A stretch of DNA of 64,000 nucleotides, from the NCBI GenBank assembly GCA_022478985.1, contig JAKSZP010000187.1:88703-152702 (forward strand), given 5' to 3'. Shown here one piece after another: positions 32,957 through 43,957 of the stretch (position 1 is the stretch's first letter; every line of letters starts with the position of its first letter). The notes under the pieces were generated by a model, which was not told where the DNA came from, searched no databases, and saw nothing but the letters and a program-made list of their open reading frames with translations. This DNA is from Massospora cicadina. Lineage: Eukaryota > Entomophthoromycota > Entomophthoromycetes > Entomophthorales > Entomophthoraceae. A program made the translations under genes and the position numbers.

Positions 32957-34010
32957 ATGGACCCAAGACTAGCTATTCTGGAACATCAGCTATCTAGTGC
33001 TTTGTCTCTCCTTCAAAGGCTTGATCAGCACTCATTCTAAAGCCCTCATGGGGCTTTCCCTGTCATTAGAAAACTACCTTTCAGAGACAAGTTCACCCCA
33101 GATGAGTGCAGTTTAGCTTCCTTCCTCTTTGTTTATAAATCTGCTATGATATGAGCAACTGACCATCAAAAGACTAAGTATCCTGCCCTGCTTTATTCAG
33201 ATGGCTCAAAAGATAATGGTTCCCAATATGGCTAACCTCTGCACATGGGCGGAGGTTAAACAAGCACTTATTAAAGAATTTGGCTCCACCCAGAGTTTAA
33301 AAAGGCAAAAACAGGCCTTTATGTTCCTTAGTCTGCAAGAGGGATAATTGATCTCTTTTGTTGAGCAAAATATACAGTGAACTCAACCTCCATTTGTGGC
33401 AAAAAAGCTACCTAAATATGAAGCCGTTACTAAAGTTTTGGCTATTTAACGCCTCATCCCTCTTTGGCGCTGCATATCTCTGCCATCAAGCACTCCTTCC
33501 AAAATATACGAGATATCAATGAGGCCTTGCTAGCAGTGGCTGAAATCTATGAACTTGACCTTACGCAAGGAGCTCTAAGGCAAACATCTACTCTGACCCT
33601 ATAGCTTCTTTTACAGCTGTCTAATTTTAAAAACCTGCTACTGCGGAGCTGCTGCCACAAAATGCTTCTCCATCTTGTGAAGATAGCCAGAGGATAATGG
33701 CAGTGATGGGTCTGCTACCCTCCATCTTCAGCTCAATAAGCTAGTTGGTTAAGGCATTCATCACTTTACCATGTCATCCTCCTTCTTCAGAGCAGTCTCC
33801 TAGGGTGGATCAATTTGTCACGTCCCACCAAGCCGCTGTCTCTACCCTCTTCATCCACTCCTCTGGTTGGCCAAGTTCAAAACCTGAGGCCATGGAGCAG
33901 GCCAAACCTGCTATTGCAAAGGCTAAAATCAAAGCTATTACAATCCCAACGGCTCCACAAAAGGTTAATAAGGTGGATGAAGACCCCAGTGCCTATCCAC
34001 TATAAGGGAA
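32957..34010 (+). pseudogene. gag of R
   Basis: A likely start is the ATG at 32,957 (MDPRLAILEHQLSSALSLLQ, a leucine-zipper-like N-terminus). Later, across frames, come KFTPDECSLASFLFVYKSAM, WAEVKQALIKEFGSTQSLKR and QAFMFLSLQEG.LISFVEQN. These match the retrotransposon-gag core: 'W..vk..l...F...', a basic stretch, then 'l.Q....v..yv..F'. No zinc knuckle is readable. The capsid would package element RNA. Confidence 0.6.
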
Positions 34011-34379
34011 TCCCTGAAACTACCTTACCTCTTACGGGCTCCCTGTTGTGCATTAATAACCCCTCCAATGATGAATATGAAGGGGTTTGTGAAGATATTA
34101 ATAACTATGTCTTAGAAGCTCCCATTGAAGTGGAGGTACTTGACAGGTTGAACCTGGAAAGGGTGGACACATCTAAGATACCCCCAAACGTATCTCTGTC
34201 AAGTGCTAAGGGGATTTGAAGTTATTGGCACTGCCAGTAACGCTGACCAGCTTGTTGCTACGCTGATCTGATCTACCTAGTGTGTTTACACCTTGAAGTC
34301 TATCCAGGAAAAGTACCCTGAAACTGCTAAAAGACTAGCTTCCACTCTCCGGCTAAAGGAGGTCCTAGCTCTTTCCCCC

Positions 34380-34700
34380 AACTTGGGTGGAATCTTAACA
34401 AAAGTAAAGGTCATAATCAACGGAGTATGGATCACAGCTATCCTGTAGAATGGATCCCCTGTGAACGTTGTGTCATCCAAACTCGTGAAAAAGATTAAAA
34501 TAGCCCCTGACCTTGACTACACCCAAGAGTTTGGTACTGCCAGTCCCTCAAGCACTTGTGCTATTGGTGCCTACTCTTCTTTGGCCATGCGTTTGGGAAG
34601 CTCATTTTGTCATCCCTAGAGGTGGCCTTGGCAAATATAGCCTATGATCTATTGATTGGTACACAATTAATGCTTGGGTATGAAAATTCATTAACTTAAA
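34380..34700 (+). pseudogene. Protease-like segment of R
   Basis: The frame reads TKVKVIINGVWITAIL, a TAG, then NGSPVNVVSSKLVKKIKIAP. The retropepsin equivalent is I-N-G-x-x-x-x-A-I/L-x-D-S/T-G-S/A-x-x-N-V/L-V/I; here the catalytic Asp position is a stop codon (TAG) before NGS. A shifted frame later reads LANIAYDLLIGTQL (hydrophobic-IG-T/D strand). Confidence 0.55.
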
Positions 34701-35169
34701 GCTGCGCCATATCTCCCATACTTAATTACAAGATTCCATTGATTTTGACCAACATTGAGATTAATAAAAAATAATACGCCTGCACCATTGAGTACCCTTC
34801 CTCCGCCTTATCCCTACACTACATGATGGCAGGATGCAACACCAAGAGGTTGCCTCTACAGTGGACGATCTAGAGGGAATCCCTATCTATGCTTCCAAAG
34901 AGGTTTTAATCAAGGCGGGTGAACAAAGGATAGTTGACACTAAGATTATCTTACAATCCCACCCAATTGCTTATTGCATCTAATCAGCCTTGACGGAGTT
35001 AACCCTCTTGAGCCTAGAGTATTGCCAGGCGTTCTAGACCCAGCCTATCAGTGAAAAATTAATATACTTCTGGGAAATTACTGAGAAGGAAATGGTCGTT
35101 AATAAGCATCAGGAGATCTTAAGAGGCTTGCTAATTCCCATTGAGGACGTATAGCAAGTTCATTTTATC

Positions 35170-36130
35170 AGGTCTATGGCGGATATGGGCCTACCTGATG
35201 ATCAATCATTATGTACTCTGCCCACTGTTCATATCTCTAATTATCTAACCCTTGCAGATTTTAATAAAGTTCATAGTTTATTGGAGTCCTATAGTGACAT
35301 CTTCTCCAAATCTGAAATTGACTATGGACATATGAAAGGTTGTACTCATACCATTGACTTTATGGATGCTCGCCTTATACAATACAAGCCCTATCTCAAG
35401 TCAAAAGTAGAAGAGCTACAGAAGCGAATAGAGCTCAAACAGTTGCTGAATGATGGGTTGCTGGTGCACTTCCAAAGTCATTAGTCGTCCTCACTTCTGT
35501 AATTAAAAAACAAAATTGAGGTCATATTGTAGTTATGGACTACTACTGATTGAACAACCTCACAAAAAAGGATAGATATCATATCCCCCACAATGATGAC
35601 GCCTTATACCAACTCTCTGGCTCTAACTTCCTTTTCACCATGGACTTGGCTAGCGGTTATTGGCTTTGTACCTTTCTACTCAAAATCAGGGAAATGCGTT
35701 CTTATCTGCAGTGAGGGTCTGTTCTGACCTACTTGACTACCTCAAAGGCTGTGCAATGTACCTAAATCTTTCCAGCGAGCCATGGACCATATCCTGCAGT
35801 ACCTGAAGTTAAGTTGCGTAATTGTTTATCTTGATGACATCATGGTGTTCTCCAAGGCATTTAACGAACATCTTACTCACCATAAGGAGGTGAAACAGTG
35901 CCTACGTGAGTCCAATATTAAGTAAAGCCATTCAAGTGCGCCTTTTTCCAGAGGAAATTAAATTTTCTGGGACACGAAATCTCTCAACAAGGAATCCAAC
36001 CCCTACAGGATAAGGATGAAGCCATAGCAAAAATGCCTCCCTCTAAGGATTTGCGTGATATTTAGATATTTCTGGGCATTATTGGTATTACCATTAGTTC
36101 ATCCCCAAGTTCACCCAGCTCAATGAGCCC
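35170..36130 (+). pseudogene. Reverse transcriptase of R
   Basis: Before RT, FNKVHSLLESYSDIFSKSEI matches the spacer 'l..ll..y.dvFs', and CTHTIDFMDARLIQYKPYLK matches 'H.Idt.da.Pi...pyr'. RT motifs follow across frames: MDLASGYWLC (motif A, ~35,640), the catalytic VIVYLDDIMVFSKAFNEHLT (YLDD at 35,827-35,838, both Asp intact), then FLGHEISQQGIQP and FLGIIGITI-type segments. The frame 35176-35484 is the longest intact piece (102 codons). Confidence 0.8.
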
Positions 36131-36169
36131 CTCGTCTGCCTCTTGGCTAAGAACACTTCTTATTACTGG

Positions 36170-36660
36170 GGGCTGAACAAAAGACTGCTTTTATGACCCT
36201 GAAGTAGCTGTTACAAAGAAGTCCAATCCTCCGCTACCTGACTATAGGAAGCCCTTAATGTTGTTCATAAATGCTTCTGATTAAGCCATTGGAGCTATTT
36301 TGGCTTAATTGGACGATCATAGGGTCAATCATCCCATGTCAAACTTTAGCAAGATGCTCTCAAAAGCTAAACGTAACTTCAGCATCACTGAGAAGGAGTG
36401 CCTTGCTATCTTGCTCGCTGTGAAGTATTACCACCCTTCTTATATGGGACTTCCTTCAAAGTGGTTACTGACCATGCATCCTTAAAGTGTTGCAGATTAT
36501 GAAGGGCCCCATGGGACGATAGGCTCGCTAGTTTTTGAAGCATCAGCATTATGACATGATAATTGAGCATCAGGTAGGAACTCGTCATATGAACACTTAT
36601 AGGGTGATGTGGCTGCCTGTCTTCACTTAAACAATAATGAAGCCAAGAGGTTACATGACC
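36170..36660 (+). pseudogene. RNase H of R
   Basis: Motifs: KPLMLFINASD (first Asp changed to Asn), AIGAILA, NFSKMLSKAKRNFSITEKEC with LAILLAVKYY (Glu intact), FKVVTDHASLK (second Asp) and MIIEHQVGTRHMNTY (the terminal ADALSR is lost). Spread over at least three frames. Confidence 0.75.
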
Positions 36661-36789
36661 TCATAATGACTCCTGACGCGTGGGCTGATGAGGAAGAACC
36701 CATATAAAAGATGATAGCTCGGCACTCCTGCAATACCAAGGTGGAAAGTGTGAAGTTATAAAAGAAAGTAGAGGTAAACCGGTTGCCCT

Positions 36790-37860
36790 ACTCCGGCCAT
36801 CTGAGCGAGTACCTGTGATCCTGGAGTCTCACTATATTCTGTGACATGGCGGATTAAGCTAAAATTTATGAGAGGATTAAAGAACGTTACTTCTGTGAGG
36901 CCATCATGGAGACCTTAACTGAAGACCTGGATGCCTGCATGACTTATAAAAAGCAGTCTAGCTTCAAGACCAAGATCAATATCAACCTACAACCCTGAAA
37001 CAGTCTTTCCACACAATAAAGTCTCGATTTGGTTGGACCTCTACCCCAGACTACTGGGGAAAATTGATATATCCTGGTAGATATTAATTATTTTACCAAA
37101 TTGATCTAAGCTGTGGCTCTTTCTACCCAAACTGTGAAAGCTACCGCAACGTTTCTCCACAAGAATATTTTTACCCCCATGGATGTCCTCAAGTCCTTCT
37201 CTGTGAAAATGGAAAGAACCTCACTTCAAGAGTGATTAAGCTTCTAGCTACCTAAATGGGGCCCAGCAGCTCTTCTCCGCCCCTTTTAACCCTTCTACTA
37301 ATGGTACAGTAGAGAGATAATGGAACCCTGGTCTCCACACAATCAAAGAAGGCTAATTTAGACCCTCTTCACTGAGATCTGTACTTACCTAGTGCATTCT
37401 GGCCTACCATATTAGTTACCATCAGATCCTCAAAATGTCTCCTTTCTTGGTGCTGTATGGTTGAGAACCTTGGGTGCCATCCTTGTTAGGCTTAAATATA
37501 TTTCTGCTAGGACTAAACCTGAGCAAGACATGGAAATTTCTGGACCAGCATCTCATTCAGTTACAAGCTGAGGCTATGACCAATCTGGAAAAGACTGTCA
37601 TTAAAGAGGGCCAAGCAGCTAATGAGCTCCAGCTCCCACTTCCTTCCTTCCAAGTATCAGACCTGGTAAGTATTATCACAATCAGGTCACTCCTAGAAGT
37701 GAAAAGCTTGGGTGTATCTGAAAAGGAACTTTCATCATCACGTATAAGCAAGGGGTTGAGTACTCCATCAAATCCCTTGCTTCCAATTCACTGTCAACTG
37801 GGTCTATGGCCTGTTCCTGCACCCATACTTTCCTTCTACCACGCTTGAAGGGGGTTATGT
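36790..37860 (+). pseudogene. Integrase of R
   Basis: Readable pieces: GENXYILVDINYFTKLI-type core (first Asp), TAVKATATFLHKNIF-like helix, CENGKNLTSRVIKLLA (second catalytic position in E-N-G), FSAPFNPSTNGTVER (the glutamate) and KMSPFLVLYG. The tail 37,630-37,840 gives YLKGTFIITYKQGVEYSIKS, a GPY/F-like module (K-G-x-F-x-I ... Y-x-I). No chromodomain follows. Confidence 0.7.
37845..37857 (+). other. Polypurine tract of R
   Basis: TTGAAGGGGGTTA lies directly before TGTCATAC, the 3' LTR start. Confidence 0.7.
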
Positions 37861-38630
37861 CATACAATTACATGTATAATACCGTATGAAGAGTGTTTCA
37901 GAGGTCAAAGAGGATATTATAGGCCAAAAACCCTGGATTATTTTAGTGGAACCTGTAAAATTTGGATAATACGATTTCCACCACTCATCAGCCAAATAGG
38001 CCTACAGTTAGTAGCAGGTTTACTATAAATTGTCAGCAGAATCAGGGGAGCCATTCTGAGGTTCCTCCGCATCATATATCTAATTTAGTTCAAACTCCAT
38101 CATGGACACTGACCCCTTTTATAGCCTGGAGGGGGTCTCACCAGATGAAAATAATATTCCGCCTTCTGATTGGTCCTAATATTAAATCTCTTCCACATGG
38201 GTTTTTTCTTTCCAGCTATCAACCTAACATTGTCTCTCATGATGAAACAAGGCAAGTATCAAGAGATCCAATAGGTCAAAAGCCCATATTACTTAATTTA
38301 GATGCACCCAGCTTATAATGAATTTCTTGGTTGACTCATATTGAGATTAATATAATTTAAATACTAAGCAGCTAGATATTGAGAGGGTTTGATTATTGAC
38401 CCTTGAATTCAACCTAATGAAAATAAATAAAAATCCAGGCTTTTAATATTATTAGCATTTTATTATTTTTAATATAAGTGGTGTAAAAATCCTCAAAATT
38501 ATTATTCAGGTATCTTGAGTTACAAAACTCCCATCACTTTTATATTGTTAGAATCTGGGGCTAACAAGCACCAGCAAGCACAAGTACTAAAAAAAGCACC
38601 AGCAAGCATTAAACTTCCCTGATTTCAACA
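37858..38630 (+). repeat. 3' LTR of R, with an internal 28-bp duplication
   Basis: Matches 32115-32858. It is longer because AGCACCAGCAAGCA occurs twice (38567 and 38595), absent from the 5' copy. Confidence 0.85.
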
Positions 38631-38980
38631 TTCCTCATAAAAGAGGCCCCAATAAGCACATTATGATTGTCATGTGCTAAGATGATAGCAAGATCAGACA
38701 AAATTTTAGAGCCAAGCCCCAGAAAAAAGGTGCTATATGCTCCTAGTGAAGTTGTAGCACTAGTTCTCACAGTGCCATATTCTTTGCGGCGGTTAAAATC
38801 ATGTTTAATCTCCAATTTTCGAGCAATTTTGATAAAACAATGTTGATAGAGGCTCCATAGTCCACAATTTCATGAACTGGATGGTTGTGCGTGCTAACAA
38901 CTTTGTAAGGGCCCTTAGCATGATGATCTGGACTGATGAGGGTATAAATGTCAAGTTTGTACGCTTGACTTAAATAGTCT
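38631..38980 (-). pseudogene. Protease of M2
   Basis: Minus-strand frame EIVDYGASINIVLSKLL (38,826-38,876) is a retropepsin active site (V-D-T-G-A-S-x-N-I/F-V/I) with Thr changed to Tyr. Downstream pieces SKILSDLAIILAHDNHNVLI and GASFMRN match the second hydrophobic half (I-L-G/I-G-x-x-F). R is inserted just after this motif. Confidence 0.65.
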
Positions 38981-38999
38981 AATAAATTATATTTACCTC

Positions 39000-39984
39000 A
39001 GGCCACAAAGCCATATCAACCTCAGGGGTTATATTTATAGGAAATGGTTACCTGATGAAAAGCTTCTAGTTGATCTAAATCTTGATCTGGGATTTGCAAA
39101 GTTTTGGCAGAAGTAGAATATCCTAATTCTACTCCTCTAGAACTTTTCCTGAATCCTTGTCAGTGATAGTGGTCAGTAAATGAATATTTAACTCTTTCCT
39201 GAGTGACTTAGTATAGGAGCTCCAAAAGTTAGGGCACTGCGCCAGAAGTAGTTTACCATCCCCATAATGTTAGTATTGGAATTTAAATAGGTCTTTTAGC
39301 CTAATATAACTCTTTGTAGGGCTCACAGGCATGGATGAATGCTATCTGAGCATCATAGTGGCTCAGAACCTGGGCCTCATACAATACTTAAGCCTCATAG
39401 TAAAAGTAATAAGCAAAGGTTAAAACTATTTCTCTTGGTCTAAAGTTAATGGCAAGGAAAGTAGTTTTCCAGCCTATCATTAGTTCAGCTTCACAAAACT
39501 TATAGATAATGATATTTTTAACATTGTGATAGGTCATACCAGCTTCAGTAATTTTTGGCAACACTAACTCTTGGCTATAATGATCCAGTGATTATTCATT
39601 ATGGACAGTTTTGTATAATCATTAGTGGTTCAAATAGTAATTTCAAAAAGCTGTACATAGGTGTTAATAATTTCATGTCTATCAAATTTGTGCAAGTTGA
39701 CGGGGTAACTGAGGGATAAGGCGCCTCAGGAACATCTGGCTTAAAATTAACAGAAGTGGCAGCCTCCGCATCAGGGCTGGTGATTTTGGCTGCTAAAGGG
39801 ACAGTTATTAATACGTTGGGCTTCACAGCTCCAACTTCACCTTTACAGTCATCATAAGTAGAAGATGACAAATAAGCTTGGCACTGCACTGGCCTAGGCT
39901 TACTAATAGCTTGCTTAACATCTTGGCTGAGCTGCTTTACTACACTAGTAAAGTGTTGCCGCTCTGCAACCAATTTTTTAACTG
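39000..39984 (-). pseudogene. gag of M2
   Basis: The best minus-strand frame is 39599-39973 (124 codons): MVAERQHFTSVVKQLSQDVK (predicted helix), a Ser/Ala/Pro-rich linker, then APYPSVTPSTCTNLIDMKLL. Between 39,000 and 39,590 the coding is broken into short pieces. No zinc knuckle is seen. The call rests on position between LTR and protease. Confidence 0.5.
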
Positions 39985-40487
39985 ACTTTGAAAAAGGAGG
40001 TTATCAATTCGACCTGTATGTATGTTTTTTCTTTTTTTCCGTGTTTGTTTGCTCATAACTCTGAACATACTGGACCAATTTGGATGATCATCTTCTTCAA
40101 AAATAGAGGATGCTCCAACTTAGGTCCCATTTTACTTTTGTAATTATTGGTCAAGTATCTGCCCATTAATTTAGTAAGTGTATCAAAATGGGCTCAGAAG
40201 CGATGGATCCAATTGTGAAACCAGTTCATCGCTGGATAAAATTTATTCTGGCATCAAAGAAGCGATAGCTTCGAATCAATTTATTTATTAATTATACAAA
40301 TATCTCCTAGCATAATCAGCTCAGCTTTTGGCTCTAAACTTGATTTTAAAAAAGTCAGCTGTTAGAATCCTATCGCAATCAATTGATATATGCCCTATAG
40401 TTTGGGGTATTATAAAATTTAGGCAGTACGAGATCGTAATGGGATGAGCTTAAATCATTATAGATGGCTATCGTTTTTGCACAATTT

Positions 40488-40750
40488 GACCAATAAACTC
40501 ATCTAAATTTGGTAAAATGACTTATTTTAGATAGCGATCAATAAATTTACCATAGATTGACTAATAAAAGTAACCAAATCTAATAAAATGAATTACTGTG
40601 ATGGCAATCAGCAAATTCAGCATATGTTGACCAATAAAATTATCTTAACTTAATAAACTGAAGTATTGTAGAAGGTGATCAGTATGTTTTAATATAATTT
40701 TACCAATAAAATCAACTAAATTTAATAAAATGAATTATTAGTATAATTGT
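40488..40750. repeat. ~70-bp tandem array in B copy 1
   Basis: Three and a half units start at 40488, 40559, 40629 and 40701. Each begins (G/T)ACCAATAAA and carries AAATTTAATAAAATGAATTA. Equivalent array in copy 2: 46245-46507. Confidence 0.8.
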
Positions 40751-40962
40751 TTATAATATACTATATATAATATATACAATGAGTTTCAATTTAAAAAAGA
40801 AATAGTAAGGGGTCAAAAAGGATATATAGAGATAGTAATATTTAATGAAAGTAGGACCATCTAGTACTAAAAAAAATATTTAATGAAAGTAGGAAAAAGA
40901 ACCACTTTTAAAAATGCTCTAGATTTTTTTGGGGAAAAAAACTGGAGGTAGAAGTTTTTTGA

Positions 40963-41291
40963 GAAAAAAGAACCACCTTTAAAAAAGCTATTAAAAGTAT
41001 GAAATAATCAAGAAATTATAACTCCTCAATAAAACCCTTTTTGAAGTTGTGCCATATTTTAACTGACTTATAATAAGCATTTATAATATATATACTCAGT
41101 ACTTACTATTCTAAGTTGCTTATAGTTTATATTTGGACACAATCTAGACTTAATTAATAGATTTTTTTGTGAGTAAATTTTTATAAGTCAAGTTGGAAGA
41201 TAATGTTGACTTTAAAAAGAGTTTTATTGAGGAGGCATAATTTGTTGATTATTTTATAATTTTAAAGCTTTTTTTAAAGAAGGTTTTTTTC
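40963..41291. repeat. Foldback (inverted repeat) at the right end of B copy 1
   Basis: Arms of ~88 bp (40963-41051 and 41204-41291) are near-perfect reverse complements (CTCCTCAATAAAAC against GTTTTATTGAGGAG). The spacer is ~150 bp and has its own shorter inverted pair (AACTGACTTATAA against TTATAAGTCAAGTT). Confidence 0.8.
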
Positions 41292-41303
41292 CCCATTTTT
41301 TTG

Positions 41304-41621
41304 TTCAGCTGTATCCTTCAGCTGAATGGCAAAATTCAATCTGAAAAAAGTTTTTGATTTCCTGGCCCTGAGTTTGGACCAGGCATCAAAAAGCTTTTAA
41401 TTCCAGTTAGATTTCAGCAAAAGCGAGAACTGCCTCTCTCTTTGGTTCATTTGCACCTAATGCTTCATCCAATTTAGCCGCAATGCTTTTTCATGATGAG
41501 ACCTCCTCAAAATTAGGTTTATCATAATGAATATAAGGTGGGTTGCCTCAACTGTCATCACTTTAATATTGTGATTTTTAGAGTTGTTGTTTTTTAATAA
41601 AAAACATTTTACCAAAAAGTG
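41304..41621 (-). pseudogene. M2 leader / gag N-terminus
   Basis: Between repeat B and the 5' LTR the minus strand gives pieces such as YDKPNFEEVSS and SIAAKLDEALGANEPKREAV (Lys/Glu/Ala-rich, helical). This suggests the start of gag, though no single frame is clean. Confidence 0.4.
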
Positions 41622-41642
41622 GCCCTTGTAGTGAGAACCAAA
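41622..41642 (-). promoter_or_regulatory. Primer binding site candidate of M2
   Basis: The minus strand TTGGTTCTCACTACAAGGG abuts the LTR end directly. Variant of the TGGTGCTCACTACAGG motif in R and T. Confidence 0.6.
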
Positions 41643-42291
41643 TATTGCAATTGGCGCTAAGGCATCAATGATAAATGCACAGGTCAGAACTTTTGATTTA
41701 AATAAATATAGAATTGTATTCAGAAAGTAAACCCAAAAGCAGATTGTAGCAGATTATCATCAAAATTCTTATTTAAAATAGCTAAAATAAGCTAGTTGAG
41801 AAAAGATCCCCATAATTTCATATTTATTTATAATAAACTTCACACTAAAGTACTAAGATGTGCATAATTATTCTGAAAAAGTTATAAACATCAAAGGCTT
41901 GGATTTTTGGGAATAAACCCTTGACAATCATTTTATGGATGCAGGACAAATGAGAAGTTAGGAAAAGGAAATTATAATAAATCATAATTGATTTAGTTTA
42001 CAAAGCTGTAATATCTCATAAAATTTATAGAGAAGGATTCAGGAGAAATTGCCAGCGGGGTAGTAAGAATTTTACCTTGGTAGATATGAAACACACATAT
42101 AAAACTGGGCACATGGGCAAGGTAAACTGCCATAATTTATTTAGTAAATTCTTAGTGTCTCAGAACAAACCGCCATAACTTGTTTTAACATATCAAGGTT
42201 GCTGATAAGGATGAGGAGTCTAAACATTATATTTATAATAAAATAAAACAAAAGTAAAGAATGGAATGGTTGAGAAAATCATATTGCAACA
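41643..42291 (-). repeat. 5' LTR of M2
   Basis: 649 bp, partner of 30729-31374. Followed by the duplication ATCAC (42292-42296). Confidence 0.85.
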
Positions 42292-42377
42292 ATCACATTA
42301 ACAGGAGCATCACAGTCAGCTATTGCACAAAATAGATTTTATTTTGAAAGCATGTGAATATAAGTACATTTATATAA

Positions 42378-42915
42378 TGTCAGGACTTTGGGCAAGGAAC
42401 TCTAACCAGGCCCGTTATGGTCAGGGCCCCATAGCCCCCAGCGAGTTAATAGGCCATTAAGGCTTTAAGTATAACTACAAAAGAAAATGAGATTGGTGAG
42501 AAAAGGTGGTTTATTTAAATGATCCTTGAGGTATTTATAGGACCTCAATGGATTGGAAAGAAAGAAATCAGAATAGTGAAAGAATTAACATTGTATTCTG
42601 ATTTTAATAAAATATAAATAATATTAAAGGGGAGTAGGAGCATCCTTGGCATAAGTCATTGGTGCTCCCAAAAGGGTAACTTGATTGGGTATGAGTGCCA
42701 AAAGGGATTTTGCTGCGACCTGATTGAGTTTTGACATCCTCAGCATTAGTCACCAAAGTCAAATTTAATTTAAAATAATTCAATTATTAGGGCTGATCTC
42801 CAATACTTTGGATTGGGCTCAACCCAAGTTAATGGGGAGCCCAATCCAGCATCTGCCCATAGGTGGGTTGTGACCCCTAGTCATGAGTTCCCCCAATAAA
42901 GGGAGAATCCTGACA
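42378..42915 (-). repeat. 3' LTR of T
   Basis: Begins TGTCAGGACTTTGGG and ends GAATCCTGACA on the plus strand. Confidence 0.85.
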
Positions 42916-43418
42916 GAGCCCCCTCCAAGCCTCAACTAGGGGTCAGAGCTGAGGTGGGGCACCAGATCTGGGTGGCAGGGTGGAATAGCCAAGGTAGCCA
43001 GCACGGACACAATGGCAGAATCTGGCAAGCATCATCAGGGAGTGGCCCAGAATCAGTGTAAGATCCAGCGTTGGCGCTGGGGCTGGCATCAGGATTTGCA
43101 CCTGGCATCAGCATTGGGGCCAGCATTGGCATGGCCAGCATCAGGAGGAGGTCCTAGAATCAGGGTTGATATCCAGCATCAGTGTGGGGGCTGGCATTGG
43201 GAAGAGGTTCTGGCATCAGTGCTGGGGCTGGCATCAGCAAAAGAGCCAGCATTGGGGATGGCACCCTGGTAACCTGGGTTAAGTCGCCCAGGCTAGTTTT
43301 AGGGAGCATAAACCCCTTTTATCCTGGCTTACCCTCTTGGGTCATAGGCCAGGGACTGCCCCTCCTCCTTTCTTTTTAGCTCTCACTGAGAACTTGGGGA
43401 CCCTGTAGTGAGCACCAC
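42916..43418 (-). other. Interior of T, rich in short GGCATCAGCATTGG repeats
   Basis: Roughly ten imperfect copies of a GC-rich word (GGGGCTGGCATCAG / CCAGCATTGGG) lie between 43,060 and 43,270. The minus-strand translation is a low-complexity Met/Pro/Ala/Asn string (MLAMPMLAPMLMPGANPDAS) that I do not regard as a protein. GC content is far above the surroundings. Confidence 0.65.
43401..43417 (-). promoter_or_regulatory. Primer binding site of T
   Basis: The minus strand TGGTGCTCACTACAGGG starts one base inside the LTR (LTR end CCCAACA). Confidence 0.7.
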
Positions 43419-43957
43419 TGTTGGGACTTCAGGGGAGGAACTCCAACACAGCCCAGTATTGTCAGGACTCCCAAAGCCCCCACTGTGTTAATAGACCATT
43501 AAGGCCTTAAATAAAACTAAAAAGGGAAAGGAGATAGGTGAGAAACAGTGGTTTATTAAAATGGTCCTTGAGGTATTTATAGGACCTCGAGGGATTGGGA
43601 AAGGAAGGAATTGGAATAGCAAAAGAGTCAGCATGGGATCTGATTTGAATAATATATTTAAAATTACAAGGGGAGTGGGAGCATCCTTGGCATAAGTCAC
43701 CAGTGCTCCCAAAAGGGTAGCTTGATTGGATGCAAGCGCCAAAAGGGATTTTGCCATGACTCAATTGAGTTTCAACATCCTCAGCATTAGTTGCTGGTGT
43801 CAAATAAAATTTAAATTCAATTTAATTATTGGGGCCAATCCCCAATACTTCAGATTGGGCTCAACCCAAGTTAATGGGGAGCCCAATCCAGCATCTGCTC
43901 ATAGGTGGGTTGTGACCCCTAGTCGGGGGTTCCCCCAATAAAGAGAGAATCCTGACA
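43419..43957 (-). repeat. 5' LTR of T
   Basis: Begins TGTTGGGACTTCAGG and ends GAATCCTGACA on the plus strand; partner of 42378-42915. Confidence 0.85.

Larger units (their letters stand above)
32115..38630 (+). mobile_element. Ty3/Gypsy element 'R' (plus strand) inside M2
   Basis: LTRs at 32115-32858 and 37858-38630 flank gag, protease, RT, RNase H and integrase in Gypsy order. A primer-site-like TGGTGCTCACTACAGG starts 2 nt inside the 5' LTR and a purine tract (TTGAAGGGGGTTA) precedes the 3' LTR. It has a GPY/F-type tail but no chromodomain. Total ~6.5 kb. All domains contain stops. The flanking 5-mers (ACCTT and TTCCT) do not match, so the duplication has decayed or the edges are a few bases off. 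Confidence 0.85.
39985..41303. repeat. Non-coding repeat 'B', copy 1 (1.3 kb)
   Basis: Nearly identical to 45741-47064. In order it has a conserved head (TGTTTGTTTGCTCATAACTC), a unique middle, a ~70-bp tandem array (40488-40750) and a long foldback at the right end (40963-41291). No coding frame. Its left end CTTT(G/A)AAAAAGG and the reverse complement of its right end share CTTTAAAAAAG, a possible short terminal inverted repeat. Class unknown (foldback, MITE or Helitron-like). Confidence 0.85.
30729..42291 (-). mobile_element. LTR element 'M2' (minus strand), pol-less, inserted in M1
   Basis: LTRs of 646 and 649 bp (30729-31374 and 41643-42291) have matching inverted ends (TGTTGCAATT...AATTGCAACA). 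The flanks are ATCAC on both sides, an exact 5-bp target duplication. The interior on the minus strand has a primer site next to the 5' LTR, gag, repeat B, a protease motif, an acidic segment and a purine tract before the 3' LTR, but no RT, RNase H or integrase. It is therefore an internally deleted or non-autonomous element. Plus-strand element R sits inside it. Removing R and B leaves about 3.7 kb. Confidence 0.85.
42378..43957 (-). mobile_element. Miniature LTR element 'T' (minus strand)
   Basis: LTRs of 538 and 539 bp (42378-42915 and 43419-43957) enclose 503 bp. LTR ends are inverted (TGTCAGGA...TCCTGACA). On the minus strand a TGGTGCTCACTACAGGG primer site begins one base after the 5' LTR, and a purine run (TTGGAGGGGGCTC) ends at the 3' LTR. 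Both replication signals are intact although no protein is encoded, the hallmark of a TRIM. The two LTRs are alike enough (long identical blocks such as TCAACCCAAGTTAATGGGGA) to suggest a fairly recent insertion. Flanks TATAA and GAGAA do not match. Confidence 0.85.

Noticed and set aside
42932..43272. Met/Pro/Ala-rich minus-strand frame and Trp/Gly/His-rich plus-strand frame in T
   Set aside because: Both are translations of a short GC-rich DNA repeat.
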